NCBI GenBank assembly: GCA_918797485.1
Contig: CAKKNE010000006.1
Coordinates: 1,178,001-1,242,000, forward strand
Origin: Pelagomonas calceolata
Lineage: Eukaryota; Sar; Pelagophyceae; Pelagomonadales; Pelagomonadaceae
Direction of reading: 5' to 3'
DNA: 64,000 bases
Below the pieces are notes generated by a model that saw only the letters and a program-made list of their open reading frames with translations, was not told the DNA's origin and did not search any database. Of this stretch, positions 17,674 to 26,338 are shown piece by piece (within the stretch, counting starts at the first letter, position 1; every line of letters starts with the position of its first letter). Both the position numbers and the translations under genes were made by a program.

Positions 17674-18279
17674 ATGAACAGCGAATATGACTACCTGTTC
17701 AAACTGTTGTTAATCGGCGACTCCGGCGTCGGCAAGTCGTGTCTTTTACTCCGCTTCGCCGACGACACCTACACCGAATCGTACATCTCGACGATCGGCG
17801 TCGATTTCAAGATCCGCACGATCGAGCTCGACGGCAAAACGATCAAGCTGCAGATCTGGGACACGGCGGGCCAGGAGCGCTTCCGCACGATCACGTCGTC
17901 GTACTACCGCGGCGCCCATGGTATTATCGTGGTCTTCGACGTCACCGATCAAGAATCATTCAACAACGTGAAGCAGTGGCTCCACGAGATCGATCGATAC
18001 GCCTGCGCGAACGTCAAGAAGCTCCTCGTGGGCAACAAGTGCGACCTCGCGTCGAAGCGGGCCGTGCCGACGGAGCAGGCGGCCGAATTCGCGGAATCGT
18101 TGGGCGTCGAGTACCTCGAGACGTCGGCGAAGAGCGCCCTCAACGTCGAGAAGGCCTTCACGACGATGGCGTCGGAGATCCGCAAGTGGATGCAGAGCCA
18201 GCCGGCGCCGGCCGCGCAGACCAAGGTGAACATCGGCAAGGGCCAGGCCATCGGCAAGGAGAGCGGCGGCTGCTGCTGA
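17674..18279 (+). CDS. RAB1: Rab1 GTPase
   Basis: 201 residues, nearly co-linear with animal and plant Rab1. G1 is GDSGVGKS, switch I contains [14 protein letters not shown]3 is [23 protein letters not shown]4 is GNKCDL, G5 is ETSAK, and the C-terminus ends GGCC for double geranylgeranylation. Rab1 controls ER-to-Golgi vesicle tethering. Codon use is even more GC-rich at third positions than the neighbours, as expected for a highly expressed gene. No intron. Confidence 0.96.
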   Translation: MNSEYDYLFKLLLIGDSGVGKSCLLLRFADDTYTESYISTIGVDFKIRTIELDGKTIKLQIWDTAGQERFRTITSSYYRGAHGIIVVFDVTDQESFNNVKQWLHEIDRYACANVKKLLVGNKCDLASKRAVPTEQAAEFAESLGVEYLETSAKSALNVEKAFTTMASEIRKWMQSQPAPAAQTKVNIGKGQAIGKESGGCC

Positions 18280-18400
18280 GCTCGTGTTGACTACTCCCCC
18301 GCCTAAGGCGCCTGGCGGTTAGGCAGTTACTATAGGAACACACCCCTCACGTCGCCGTCACGGCGTCTCCCACAGCAACCACAAATGGGCGACTAAGGAC

Positions 18401-20698
18401 TTACTCCGCCTTCAGCACGAGCACGCGCACGCCCGACAAGTCCTGGACGTCCGCGACGGCCCTCAATATGCGCTTGATCGCGTCCTTGTTCGCCGGGTTC
18501 GCCTTGAGCCGCGCCTTGAACCGGACCAGCAGGTCCTTCGTCTTCATGCGCCCGCCCGCCGCTTGCAAGGCGCCGCGCACTTCCGCCTCGGTAAGTTCCG
18601 CCCCGTCGTCCGACGTGTCGGTGCGGAGCCGGTGGGGCGGCGCTCCATATGTTGCGTCTGCCACTGGGTCTACCACTGGGAACGCGGGCCGGAGCGTTGC
18701 GCTGTCGCCGCCCTCGCGGAGCGAGACCGCGGGCCGCACGTGGTCGAGAGCGACGCCGTCGGTTATAGACTCGAGGCCGACACCAACGAACTCTCCGTCC
18801 ACGTAGAAGCTCAGCCTTTGCCTCGGAAAGCGGCGGTCGACGACGACGCCAATACGCAGAGGGGACTCACGCAATTTTTCGGCAAGACTATCCTCATCCA
18901 AAGCCCGACGCGGCAAGAAGGGCCCGAGGGACCGCGGCTCCACGTTCGTGCCGTAGAAGAAACCTCCGTACAGGTCTAATGCGAACGATATCCCAGCGGA
19001 GCCGTCGCACGGCTCGCAACCTAGCCAGAACGGCGATGGATTTCTCCTCCTCTCACCTAGAGCGACGCCGACGGCGGCAACGCCGACAACAGACGAGACC
19101 TCAATTTCGAACGCACACAGTGGACCCTCCAGCAAGTGTTCCGCGCATAGGGTGAGATCGCCGGCGCTGTTGCCCACCTTCTGCACCGCCGCAAAGCGGT
19201 CGGGACGCGGTCGTGTCGCGCGGAAGCTCGTTGCTCCCGGACCAGCGTTCTCAGTCGGAGCGTGCCGCGCGGCCCAGTGGAGATGCGCGCCATCCAGGGC
19301 GCGACAAGCTTGCCACGCGTCCGTGTAGTAGCCGGCCCGCAGCGCGGCCGCGCCGTCGGCGCCGTGGTCACGCGCCAGCATCGTGGTGAACAAGCGATTT
19401 GCGTCTCCTTTGATCGTGGAGTAGCCCAGTCGCCCTGTCGTCGCGAGCGCATCGATATCGCGACATTGGAGCCATGCCGCAGCCAAGTCGAGAACCGGCG
19501 CGCCGGCGCGCCAGGGCAGCGGCTCGAGACTCCGGCGCGCCGGCGTGGGGACAGTGATTTTGGCACCGCGCGTCCGCGGCGCTGGACCTAGCACCGACGC
19601 AACGACAGCGCGGCTCGCCGCGCGCTCGCCCTCGGTCACGGCGAGGGGCCGCGCGCAGGCCGCGTCAGCGTCAGCCTTGGGCCTCCGGGCGGCAACGCGT
19701 GCGGCCTGGTCGAACGGCGCGCCGCCGAGGCGCACGCGGACCTTGCTGTAGCTAGGAAATCTATTCTGGCTCGCCGCCGCGGCCGGGACGCCGCTTCGCC
19801 GGCACAGGTCAGCAAACGCTGCCCAGCGCGCCGCGCCCGGCGGCGGCCGACGCATCCTGGCGCAGGTCGCGAGTTCGCACGGGTTCATTAACTCCTGGTC
19901 ACGCTCGTACAGCTCACGCTCGTACAGCACGCGGTACTTGCCTTCGTGCGGCCCGTCGGCCACGCGGCCCTCGTGCCACGTCTCCTCCTCCTCGTCCTCC
20001 CCGACAACCTCGACCCAGGAGACGAGGCACCGCGGGTCGAGGTGCTCCGTGCAGTGAACGACCCTTTGTCTATGACGTGTCCGCCACCAGTGCCACTCAA
20101 CGAGTCCCGCCCGTAACGCGCAGGGAAAATGGAAAGACCTTCTAGAGCATGAGTGGCAGCCGACAGTCGCGCCCTTGAGCCCGCAGAGCGCGCAGGTCAG
20201 CCGCTTGCCCCGCCGCAGCTCGCTGCGCAGGCTCTCGACGTCGACGACGCCCGGGTTCTCCAGCACGACGCGAATTCTCGGGTTGTCGCCGAGCAGGTCG
20301 ATGTCCACTTGGGCGCCAGACGAGTAGAGCGCGCACATCTCGTGCGCGACCAGGTCCGGCGCGAACGATACCAAGTACCCAGGGTTATTGACGGGAGAAA
20401 GAGGGCAGAATCCGCGGATGGAGGAATCACCCCCGCAAAAGCAGCACTTGAACCCGGGAGGCGCCGCTCCATATATGTGTCGAGTGGCCATCGCCTCGAG
20501 GGCCTTCGCCGCCTTCGCTAACCGTTTTTCTACTTTTCGTTCGTAGTCCTGCGCGTCCTTCGCGCTGTCGTAGCATTTGGCTTCGATCTGGCGCGCGGCA
20601 TCAATCATATTCTGGCCGGCCTGCATCGCCGTGAGGCACCAGGCGATTTCATGGGTCATGGCTTCTCTAGCTTGCGCGTCGACGCCCTTGGGGGGCAT
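18401..20698 (-). CDS. Extended-PHD / SPRY / RAP74-type winged-helix protein
   Basis: 765 residues. After a helical start comes an ePHD cluster (FKCCFCGGDSSIRGFCPLSP...VAHEMCALYSS...LTCALCGLKGATVGCHSCSRRSFHFPCALRAG...VHCTEH), the zf-HC5HC2H fold that binds nucleosomes or histone tails. A Tudor-like segment follows (WHEGRVADGPHEGKYRVLY). Residues about 500-660 look like a SPRY/B30.2 domain (FEIEVSSVVGVAAVGVAL, LRIGVVVD, LSFYVDGEFVGVG). The last 60 residues (LTEAEVRGALQAAGG, MKTKDLLVRFKARL, AIKRILRAVADV) match the winged helix of TFIIF subunit alpha (RAP74). It is likely a chromatin-associated transcription factor; the domain combination is not one I know. Confidence 0.6.
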   Translation of the reverse strand: MPPKGVDAQAREAMTHEIAWCLTAMQAGQNMIDAARQIEAKCYDSAKDAQDYERKVEKRLAKAAKALEAMATRHIYGAAPPGFKCCFCGGDSSIRGFCPLSPVNNPGYLVSFAPDLVAHEMCALYSSGAQVDIDLLGDNPRIRVVLENPGVVDVESLRSELRRGKRLTCALCGLKGATVGCHSCSRRSFHFPCALRAGLVEWHWWRTRHRQRVVHCTEHLDPRCLVSWVEVVGEDEEEETWHEGRVADGPHEGKYRVLYERELYERDQELMNPCELATCARMRRPPPGAARWAAFADLCRRSGVPAAAASQNRFPSYSKVRVRLGGAPFDQAARVAARRPKADADAACARPLAVTEGERAASRAVVASVLGPAPRTRGAKITVPTPARRSLEPLPWRAGAPVLDLAAAWLQCRDIDALATTGRLGYSTIKGDANRLFTTMLARDHGADGAAALRAGYYTDAWQACRALDGAHLHWAARHAPTENAGPGATSFRATRPRPDRFAAVQKVGNSAGDLTLCAEHLLEGPLCAFEIEVSSVVGVAAVGVALGERRRNPSPFWLGCEPCDGSAGISFALDLYGGFFYGTNVEPRSLGPFLPRRALDEDSLAEKLRESPLRIGVVVDRRFPRQRLSFYVDGEFVGVGLESITDGVALDHVRPAVSLREGGDSATLRPAFPVVDPVADATYGAPPHRLRTDTSDDGAELTEAEVRGALQAAGGRMKTKDLLVRFKARLKANPANKDAIKRILRAVADVQDLSGVRVLVLKAE

Positions 20699-20890
20699 GG
20701 CTTCGATGCTGCGGCGGCGTGATGCTATAGGTGTGGTATGTGCAGAGGGCAGCTAATCCCTCCGCACCAGGGCAGCCTTTTGGCACGGATTCTTATGAGC
20801 GGTGAAAAAGGGTGTACTGCAGCCGCGCTGACCAGCGTTTGGGTGCTCTGGCGGCCCACCAGAGCCCAAAAAGAACGGAGAGCTTGCTTG

Positions 20891-20911
20891 CTAGTGTCTT
20901 ACAGACGCTAG
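20891..20911 (+). promoter_or_regulatory. CTAG element copy 5 (divergent promoter)
   Basis: CTAGTGTCTTACA, GA, CGCTAG (21 bp), preceded by CTTG. It is 193 bp from the ePHD gene start and 197 bp from the DGDG synthase start, again near the midpoint. Confidence 0.7.
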
Positions 20912-21107
20912 TAATCACAAAACCTTGGCCGCAACCCAGCCTGCAGTGGCCCTCAGGCGACTTTGTGGACGCGACGCTCTCACCTCGCAGCAGTCCTTGG
21001 TCCACCGGCCAGGATTTCCAGCTCTACGCGCTGCCGGGCCCGATATCCAGCACCTTGCATTGCAGCCTTGCCAGAGCATCTAGTCCAGCCGGCGCTGCCA
21101 GGCATAA

Positions 21108-23346
21108 ATGCGGCGCCTCCTCTGGCTCGCGGCCACGAGCGCGGCGCTCGTCGGCAGGGGCTCGTTGAAACCGAGGCGCTCCATCCAAAGACGCGTCTTC
21201 GGCCGCCAGGGCATTGACCTGAGACCATTAAGACCGCTCGTCGACGTCGTCGAGGAAGAATACATCACGGCAGATAGCAAACTGACCAAAGATAGATCGG
21301 TAGTTATTGTGACCACCGCATCGCTGCCGTGGATGACGGGCACGGCCGTGAACCCCGCGCTGCGCGCCGCGTACATGGTCGGAGGTGGGTACGAAGACGT
21401 CACTCTGTTACTGCCGTGGCTCGAGGACGACAACGATCAACGAACACTCTTCAATGGCCGGGTCTTCGCCAACAAATCCGAGCAGGAGTTATTTGTGCGA
21501 GACTGGATTAAAAAAAATGCCCCCGACGCCGACGCTTCTACCTTAAAGCTAGGCTGGTATCCTTCGAGGTACGCCACGGGTTTAGGTAGCATCCTCAACC
21601 TGGACGACATCACGAGTCATATACCTTCCGATAAAAATGATATTGTTATATTAGAGGAGCCGGAGCATTTGAACTGGTACCGCAACGGCCCGCGCTGGAC
21701 GTCGCGCTTCCGCCACGTCTGCGGCATCGCCCACACGAATTATGAAGCGTACGCCATCGCCGACAACGAGGACAAGGACGGCGCGCCCGAAGAGTATTTT
21801 AACGTCAGGGCCAGTGAGGAACTTCAAGCGCCCTTCAATCTGGGGTCTCTCGCGGTCGGAGTGAGGTGTTTCTGTCTATATACGGTCGCGTGTATCTCTC
21901 GGAGGTCGTGTCCGAGTTTGAGCCGAAAACATGAGTCTCGAGACTCACTGGTTGCTTTCCACACAGGTCAAGGCGGAGCGGTTCTTCACGGAGACGGTGA
22001 CGCGGGCCCACTGCGACGTGGTGGTGCAGTTGTCACGCACATTGAGGCCGTTGCCGCATTCGCGCGTCGAGAACGTGCACGGGGTCCGGAAATGCTTCCT
22101 CGACGTCGGAGCGTCTGGCGGCCCGCCCGCGTACCAGCCGAAGCCGGGCAACGCGCGCTGCTACTTCGTCGGCAAGGCCATGTGGGCCAAAGGGTATACT
22201 CAGTTGTTAGTTCTGTTGCAGGATTCGACAGATGTCGAGATTGATTGCTATGGTGGGGGTCCGGAACTGGCAGATATCCAGAACAAATCAAGAGTCCTAC
22301 AAACCTCCTTAAATTTCAAGGGCCCGGCGGACCATGCTGACTCCAGTATATTCGGGGCTTATGACGTTTTTGTCAATCCCTCTATCTCGGAGGTGTTGTG
22401 TACGGCCACCGCCGAAGCGTTGGCCATGGGCAAACGCGTCGTCATCGCCGAGCACCCGTCGAACGAGTTCTTCTACCAGTTTGATACCTGTTACAAGGTG
22501 CCGCCTGGGGATTCGGAAGCCTTTTCGCGGCAGTTGCAACACGCGCTCGATGCCGCGGCACAAGATAGAGTCAGGTACAAGCCCTGGGCCTCTTCCCAGC
22601 TCCCCGATTCGTTGAAACCATTAACGTGGGCCGCGGCTACGGACCGATTGGTGCAAGCGTCGGCACTAGACGCTCGAGCCCCACCTGCAAGACTGGCACT
22701 CGCGTCCCTCGTGATGCACTCGTACCACTGGGGCATGACGGCCTCGCCACTCGCATTGGATTTATTTCTGACGATGAGCGGTGCCGGCCCGCACACGCCC
22801 TGGAGCGAGTGGCGGGAACGGAGCATCGGTCTCTCGTCGCTAAAAAGAGGGGACGAGTCCGACTCGAAATTCCAGGAAATCCTGCGACGTAATTTAGCGA
22901 CCACCTCCAAGGCCCTGAAGAACGCGAATCGCCTCTCAAAGGTCATCCAGGAGCGACTAAGGAAGAGGGACGGGGCCGCGCGGGTCGCGCGGCACATGGG
23001 GCCCACCGTGTCCGGGCGGCCTCGACGACGTAGGAAGCTGCGGGAAGCGCTGCCGGGCCCCGGCGTGCCCGACGCGGCGGAGGAGGAGGAGTCGCTGCTC
23101 GAGGAGTCGCTGTTCTTCGACAGCGAGGAGCCTTCTCCGAAGGAGTCGTGGCCGCGGACGCGGCGCTTCTGGCGGCGGCTGCGCGGCGACGTGCGGTATT
23201 TGTCCGCTTCTTGGTTGGAGCCGCGCCAGTTTAGGGAACGGGACCGGTCGCTGCCGCGACGCGTGGCGACGCGGGCGGCGCGGGCGACGCAGAGTCTGAG
23301 GCGGGAGCTGGCTCTCAATAGGACGGCGACGAAGTACTTCCTCTAG
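21108..23346 (+). CDS. DGD1: Digalactosyldiacylglycerol synthase (GT4), plastid
   Basis: Exons 21108-21860 and 21967-23346 give 710 residues. A short hydrophobic start (MRRLLWLAATSAALVG) precedes the catalytic region. Diagnostic DGD segments are VVIVTTASLPWMTGTAVNP, DIVILEEPEHLNWYRNGPRW, GIAHTNYEAY, VENVHGVRKCFLDVG, YFVGKAMWAKGYTQLL and the donor-site stretch NPSISEVLCTATAEALAMGKRVVIAEHPSNEFF. The enzyme adds a second galactose to MGDG, making the bulk lipid of thylakoids. The C-terminal 150 residues are basic and serine-rich with no family match. Whether it is closer to DGD1 or DGD2 was not resolved. Confidence 0.9.
21861..21966 (+). other. 106-bp intron in the DGDG synthase gene
   Basis: GTGAGGTGTTTCTG...GCTTTCCACACAG. 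The 3' end (TTTCCACACAG) equals the introner terminus, but the 5' end does not carry the matching inverted copy, so this may be an old introner with an eroded left end. Splicing joins SLAVG to VKAERFF in phase 0. Confidence 0.8.
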
Positions 23347-23506
23347 GCTGGTTCCCCGTTTAAAATTCGAATTATCAACTGCGCGAAAGGCGTCGTCCCA
23401 CAGCTCGCCGCCGCCGACGCGCAGGATCGCTGGTTTACCTCGCGTTCGCTAAAACTTCTCTATGCACATTTGTGGTGGTCGCATCGACGGCGTCGCAGCC
23501 GTATCG

Positions 23507-24129
23507 TCATCGCCGCAGCAGCGCGGCAAGCGCCCCGACCGCTGCGGCAATAACGACGACCGGCGCGCCGCCGCGGCACGCGCAGGCGCGCTTTGTATGA
23601 GCGCGCGCCGTCAGCCCGTAGGCCGCCGCGTCCCACGGATAACAATTCCACTCGTCCGGGACCTCTTCGCACGCGATGTAGGTGACGTCACTTGGCAATG
23701 AGGCTCTTTTCGCCTTGAGCTTGTTGTGGACGACGAGACACCCTACTTGTGAAGGCTTGTGCCTTTTCCGCAACTCGCTCACACACGCGGCTAACGTCGT
23801 CCGCGTGTCGTCGACTTCATCAACAATTAAAACCCTACCATTTTCCACCAGAGCCCCCGGGCCGTAGTCCGTCGAGAACCACTGTTTTATTTGAACGCCA
23901 TTCTCGTTGATCGTGTTCGTATTGTCGTCGTAGAGCTCTAAACCAACAGCGACGATGGGCACCTTCACCTCCGTCCGCAGCATGCGCGCCGGGATGAAGC
24001 CGCCGCCGCCGATCGCGACGATGACGTCGGGTTTAAACGCTTTAACGCGCGCTACGGACGAACTGACGGCGTCGTGGATGTCCTCGTACGAAAAATAGAC
24101 CTTGCCGTCGAGGGCGCGGCGTGTGGTCA
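23507..24129 (-). CDS. Purine (xanthine/hypoxanthine-type) phosphoribosyltransferase, tail-anchored
   Basis: 207 residues from ATG 24129 (MTTRRALDGKVYFSYEDIHDAV). The core has VIVAIGGGGFIPARML, then the PRPP-binding loop VLIVDEVDDTRTTLAA, which is the 13-residue signature of type I phosphoribosyltransferases. YDDNTNTINENGVQIKQWF and the C-terminal DEWNCYPWD match yeast XPT1 and related xanthine/guanine salvage enzymes. The protein ends in a hydrophobic segment (APVVVIAAAVGALAALLRR), which would anchor it by its tail to a membrane. That is unusual for this soluble family. The upstream in-frame extension is rejected because the start context and family length favour 24129. Confidence 0.75.
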
Positions 24130-24316
24130 TTTTGCGTGTGTTTGATTGTGGCAGTGCAAAACTCGAGCTGTGCCTGGTTTTGAGCCAGGAGCGCTGTGGA
24201 CGTGCAAGCTGGTCTTGCAGACAAGTGAATGGATCGACGGCGTCAGCGACGCGGTGCAAGAGAGCTTTTCTGGATGCGTACGGCTTGGTTTTTAAGGCGA
24301 GCGCCAAAGTGTGGAC

Positions 24317-24338
24317 CTAGCGGAGTGTAAGACACTAG
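24317..24338 (-). promoter_or_regulatory. CTAG element copy 6 (divergent promoter)
   Basis: Minus-strand CTAGTGTCTTACA, CTC, CGCTAG (22 bp). It is 188 bp from the phosphoribosyltransferase start and 250 bp from the RhoGAP start. Confidence 0.65.
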
Positions 24339-24587
24339 AAACAAGCCAGCCGGAAAAATTCTGGCTTTACGCGTAATAGCGGAACCATCGGCACCAGGTG
24401 CACGCTAAGAGCTGCCTACGCTGTCGTACTGCAAGCAGTGGCTGTAGAAACTGCGCGCATTGGGTTCCAGAGCCTTGCCAGAGCTGCAGTGCTGCCAAAC
24501 ACTAATTGAGGGTCCCCACGTCCGCGCGGCGGGGCTACGCGAGCTCGACAGCTCAAAAAGACCAGCGCGGGACGCCACCACAAAACC

Positions 24588-25994
24588 ATGAAGTCCATGT
24601 TCAAGAGCAAGAAGAGCACTGATACAATAGAGACGCCGCCAAGCGCCAAAGCTTCAGTAGGATCGAGCGCTTGGAGAAGACGCGTCGGCGAGTCCGCCAG
24701 GAACAAGTTGGGCCTGTCGCGGCACGAGACCGACGAGGTGACGGGCGACGTGGCCGCCGGTGTGTCTTCTTATAGAGCCGCGGCTTCGAAACTAAAAGAG
24801 GCCGTCAAAGCCCTGGAGAGCGCCGAGGCGTCGGAGCGGAAAGCGGATGCCAGGCGGAAGGACGCCTTGCGGGCGCTCGGCGACGACGACGCGCTGATCG
24901 AGGCCTGTTTAAGTTCTGATGAGAGGACGGACCGCTTCGATCGGACCGAAGGCTGGGCGCTGGAACCTTTAAGATCTGTACGCCGCTACGAGGCTCTGGT
25001 CGACTCCACAATAGCGTCGCGCGAGTCTCTGTTACAAGATTATTTCGCACGCAAACGGAAGCTCGATTCAGGAAAAAAAGAAGACGAGCGCCAATTTAAA
25101 TTCGAGCAGGCGTGTCGAGCTGTCAAAGCCGCGACGGCGCGGCTGGAGCCGCTGCTCGAGGCGTTTGTGAGCGCGGCGGAGACGGCGTTGCGTGACGCGC
25201 TGCGCTGCGCGGCAGCTGCCAGAATAGTACAACTCGAGGACGCGGCTTCCAGATTGCGGCCGTGGGCGGCCTCCACCATCTCCGGGGAGAGTGAGAGCGC
25301 GGCCCGCGATTTATTGCGGGACGTTGCGGCGGCGCGGCGGGACGGGTCGGTCATTCGACCGGCGGCGCCGGCCTCGCCGGAGCTCGAGCGCCTCGCGGCC
25401 GTCGCGTCGCAGCAAGCCGAGGTGCCGGAAGCGGCGACGCCCCCGTCATTCACTCCGGACGTTGTCCCGGACGTCTCTGATCAGGAGGCGGCCGCACTGA
25501 GGGCGCTCCTGCGGCGCCTCGGCGCCGAGGACGCGCTGGCGCGGAAGGGCCTCTTCCGGATTCCGGGCGACGCTACAAATTGCGCCGCCGCGAGGGAGCG
25601 CCTGGCGGCGGGCGACGACATCGCTAGTTCTCTGGACGTCGACGACGCCGCGACTCTAGCAAAAGGCTGGTTCCGCGACCGGCCGGCCCTCCTACCTAGA
25701 TCTGTGAATGAAGCTTTGCGGGCCGCGGCCGAGGCGTGCGCTGATGATGAAGTTTTCGCCGGGCAGGCGCGGGAGCTGCTGGACGGCGTCCCCGTCGTCC
25801 GCGACTTACTGAGCTTGTTGAATGCCGTGGCGCGGCGCGAGGCCGACAACGCCATGACGCCCGAGAACTTGGCGATTTGCTGGGCGCCGAACGTCTTCGT
25901 GCTGGACCCGAATAGTGCTGCTTCGGTTGCCGATCTGCAACCGGCCATTCGATTAACAGCGCGGCTCGTCGGCGTCGGGGACCGGCTGGCCTAG
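24588..25994 (+). CDS. BAR-RhoGAP protein
   Basis: 468 residues. Residues about 45-235 form a long helical region with spacing typical of BAR domains (VSSYRAAASKLKEAVKALESAE, LLQDYFARKRKL, FKFEQACRAVKAATARLEPLL). Residues about 295-465 are RhoGAP, with the arginine finger in KGLFRIPGDATNC, then VPVVRDLLSLLNAVARREADNAMTPENLAICWAPNVF. Such proteins bind curved membrane and switch off Rho-family GTPases during trafficking or cytoskeleton remodelling. The start MKSMFKSKK is basic and could aid membrane binding. Confidence 0.85.
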   Translation: MKSMFKSKKSTDTIETPPSAKASVGSSAWRRRVGESARNKLGLSRHETDEVTGDVAAGVSSYRAAASKLKEAVKALESAEASERKADARRKDALRALGDDDALIEACLSSDERTDRFDRTEGWALEPLRSVRRYEALVDSTIASRESLLQDYFARKRKLDSGKKEDERQFKFEQACRAVKAATARLEPLLEAFVSAAETALRDALRCAAAARIVQLEDAASRLRPWAASTISGESESAARDLLRDVAAARRDGSVIRPAAPASPELERLAAVASQQAEVPEAATPPSFTPDVVPDVSDQEAAALRALLRRLGAEDALARKGLFRIPGDATNCAAARERLAAGDDIASSLDVDDAATLAKGWFRDRPALLPRSVNEALRAAAEACADDEVFAGQARELLDGVPVVRDLLSLLNAVARREADNAMTPENLAICWAPNVFVLDPNSAASVADLQPAIRLTARLVGVGDRLA

Positions 25995-26168
25995 TTAAGT
26001 ATGTGTGAACGTTGACCGTCGGTTTGTTGCTAGGGCGCGTCATCTTATGTTACGCTGAACTTACGGTGCTAGGACTAGTTGGCGGAGCTATATATGTATA
26101 CGGGCTCGAAGCGTGCGGATATCCGCCCCGGGGCGCGGCTTCCAAGGGCTCCGCTCGGAAATCCCGCG

Positions 26169-26190
26169 CTAGCGTCTTGTAAGACACTAG
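26169..26190 (-). promoter_or_regulatory. CTAG element copy 7
   Basis: Minus-strand CTAGTGTCTTACA, AGA, CGCTAG (22 bp), 149 bp upstream of the coiled-coil gene. The gene on the left ends at 25994, so this is a single promoter. Confidence 0.65.
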
Positions 26191-26338
26191 CAAGCAGCCG
26201 ATTTTTGCGGTGGCTGTTCAGGCCAGCCCCGGCCTAATTTTGTGCAGCCCGCGTGCGTGCGAACGTGCGTACAAATCGTCACACGCCGGCGCGCCGCAGC
26301 GATGCCGCTCGCCCGTCGCACGAGTCGATAACTAAAGG

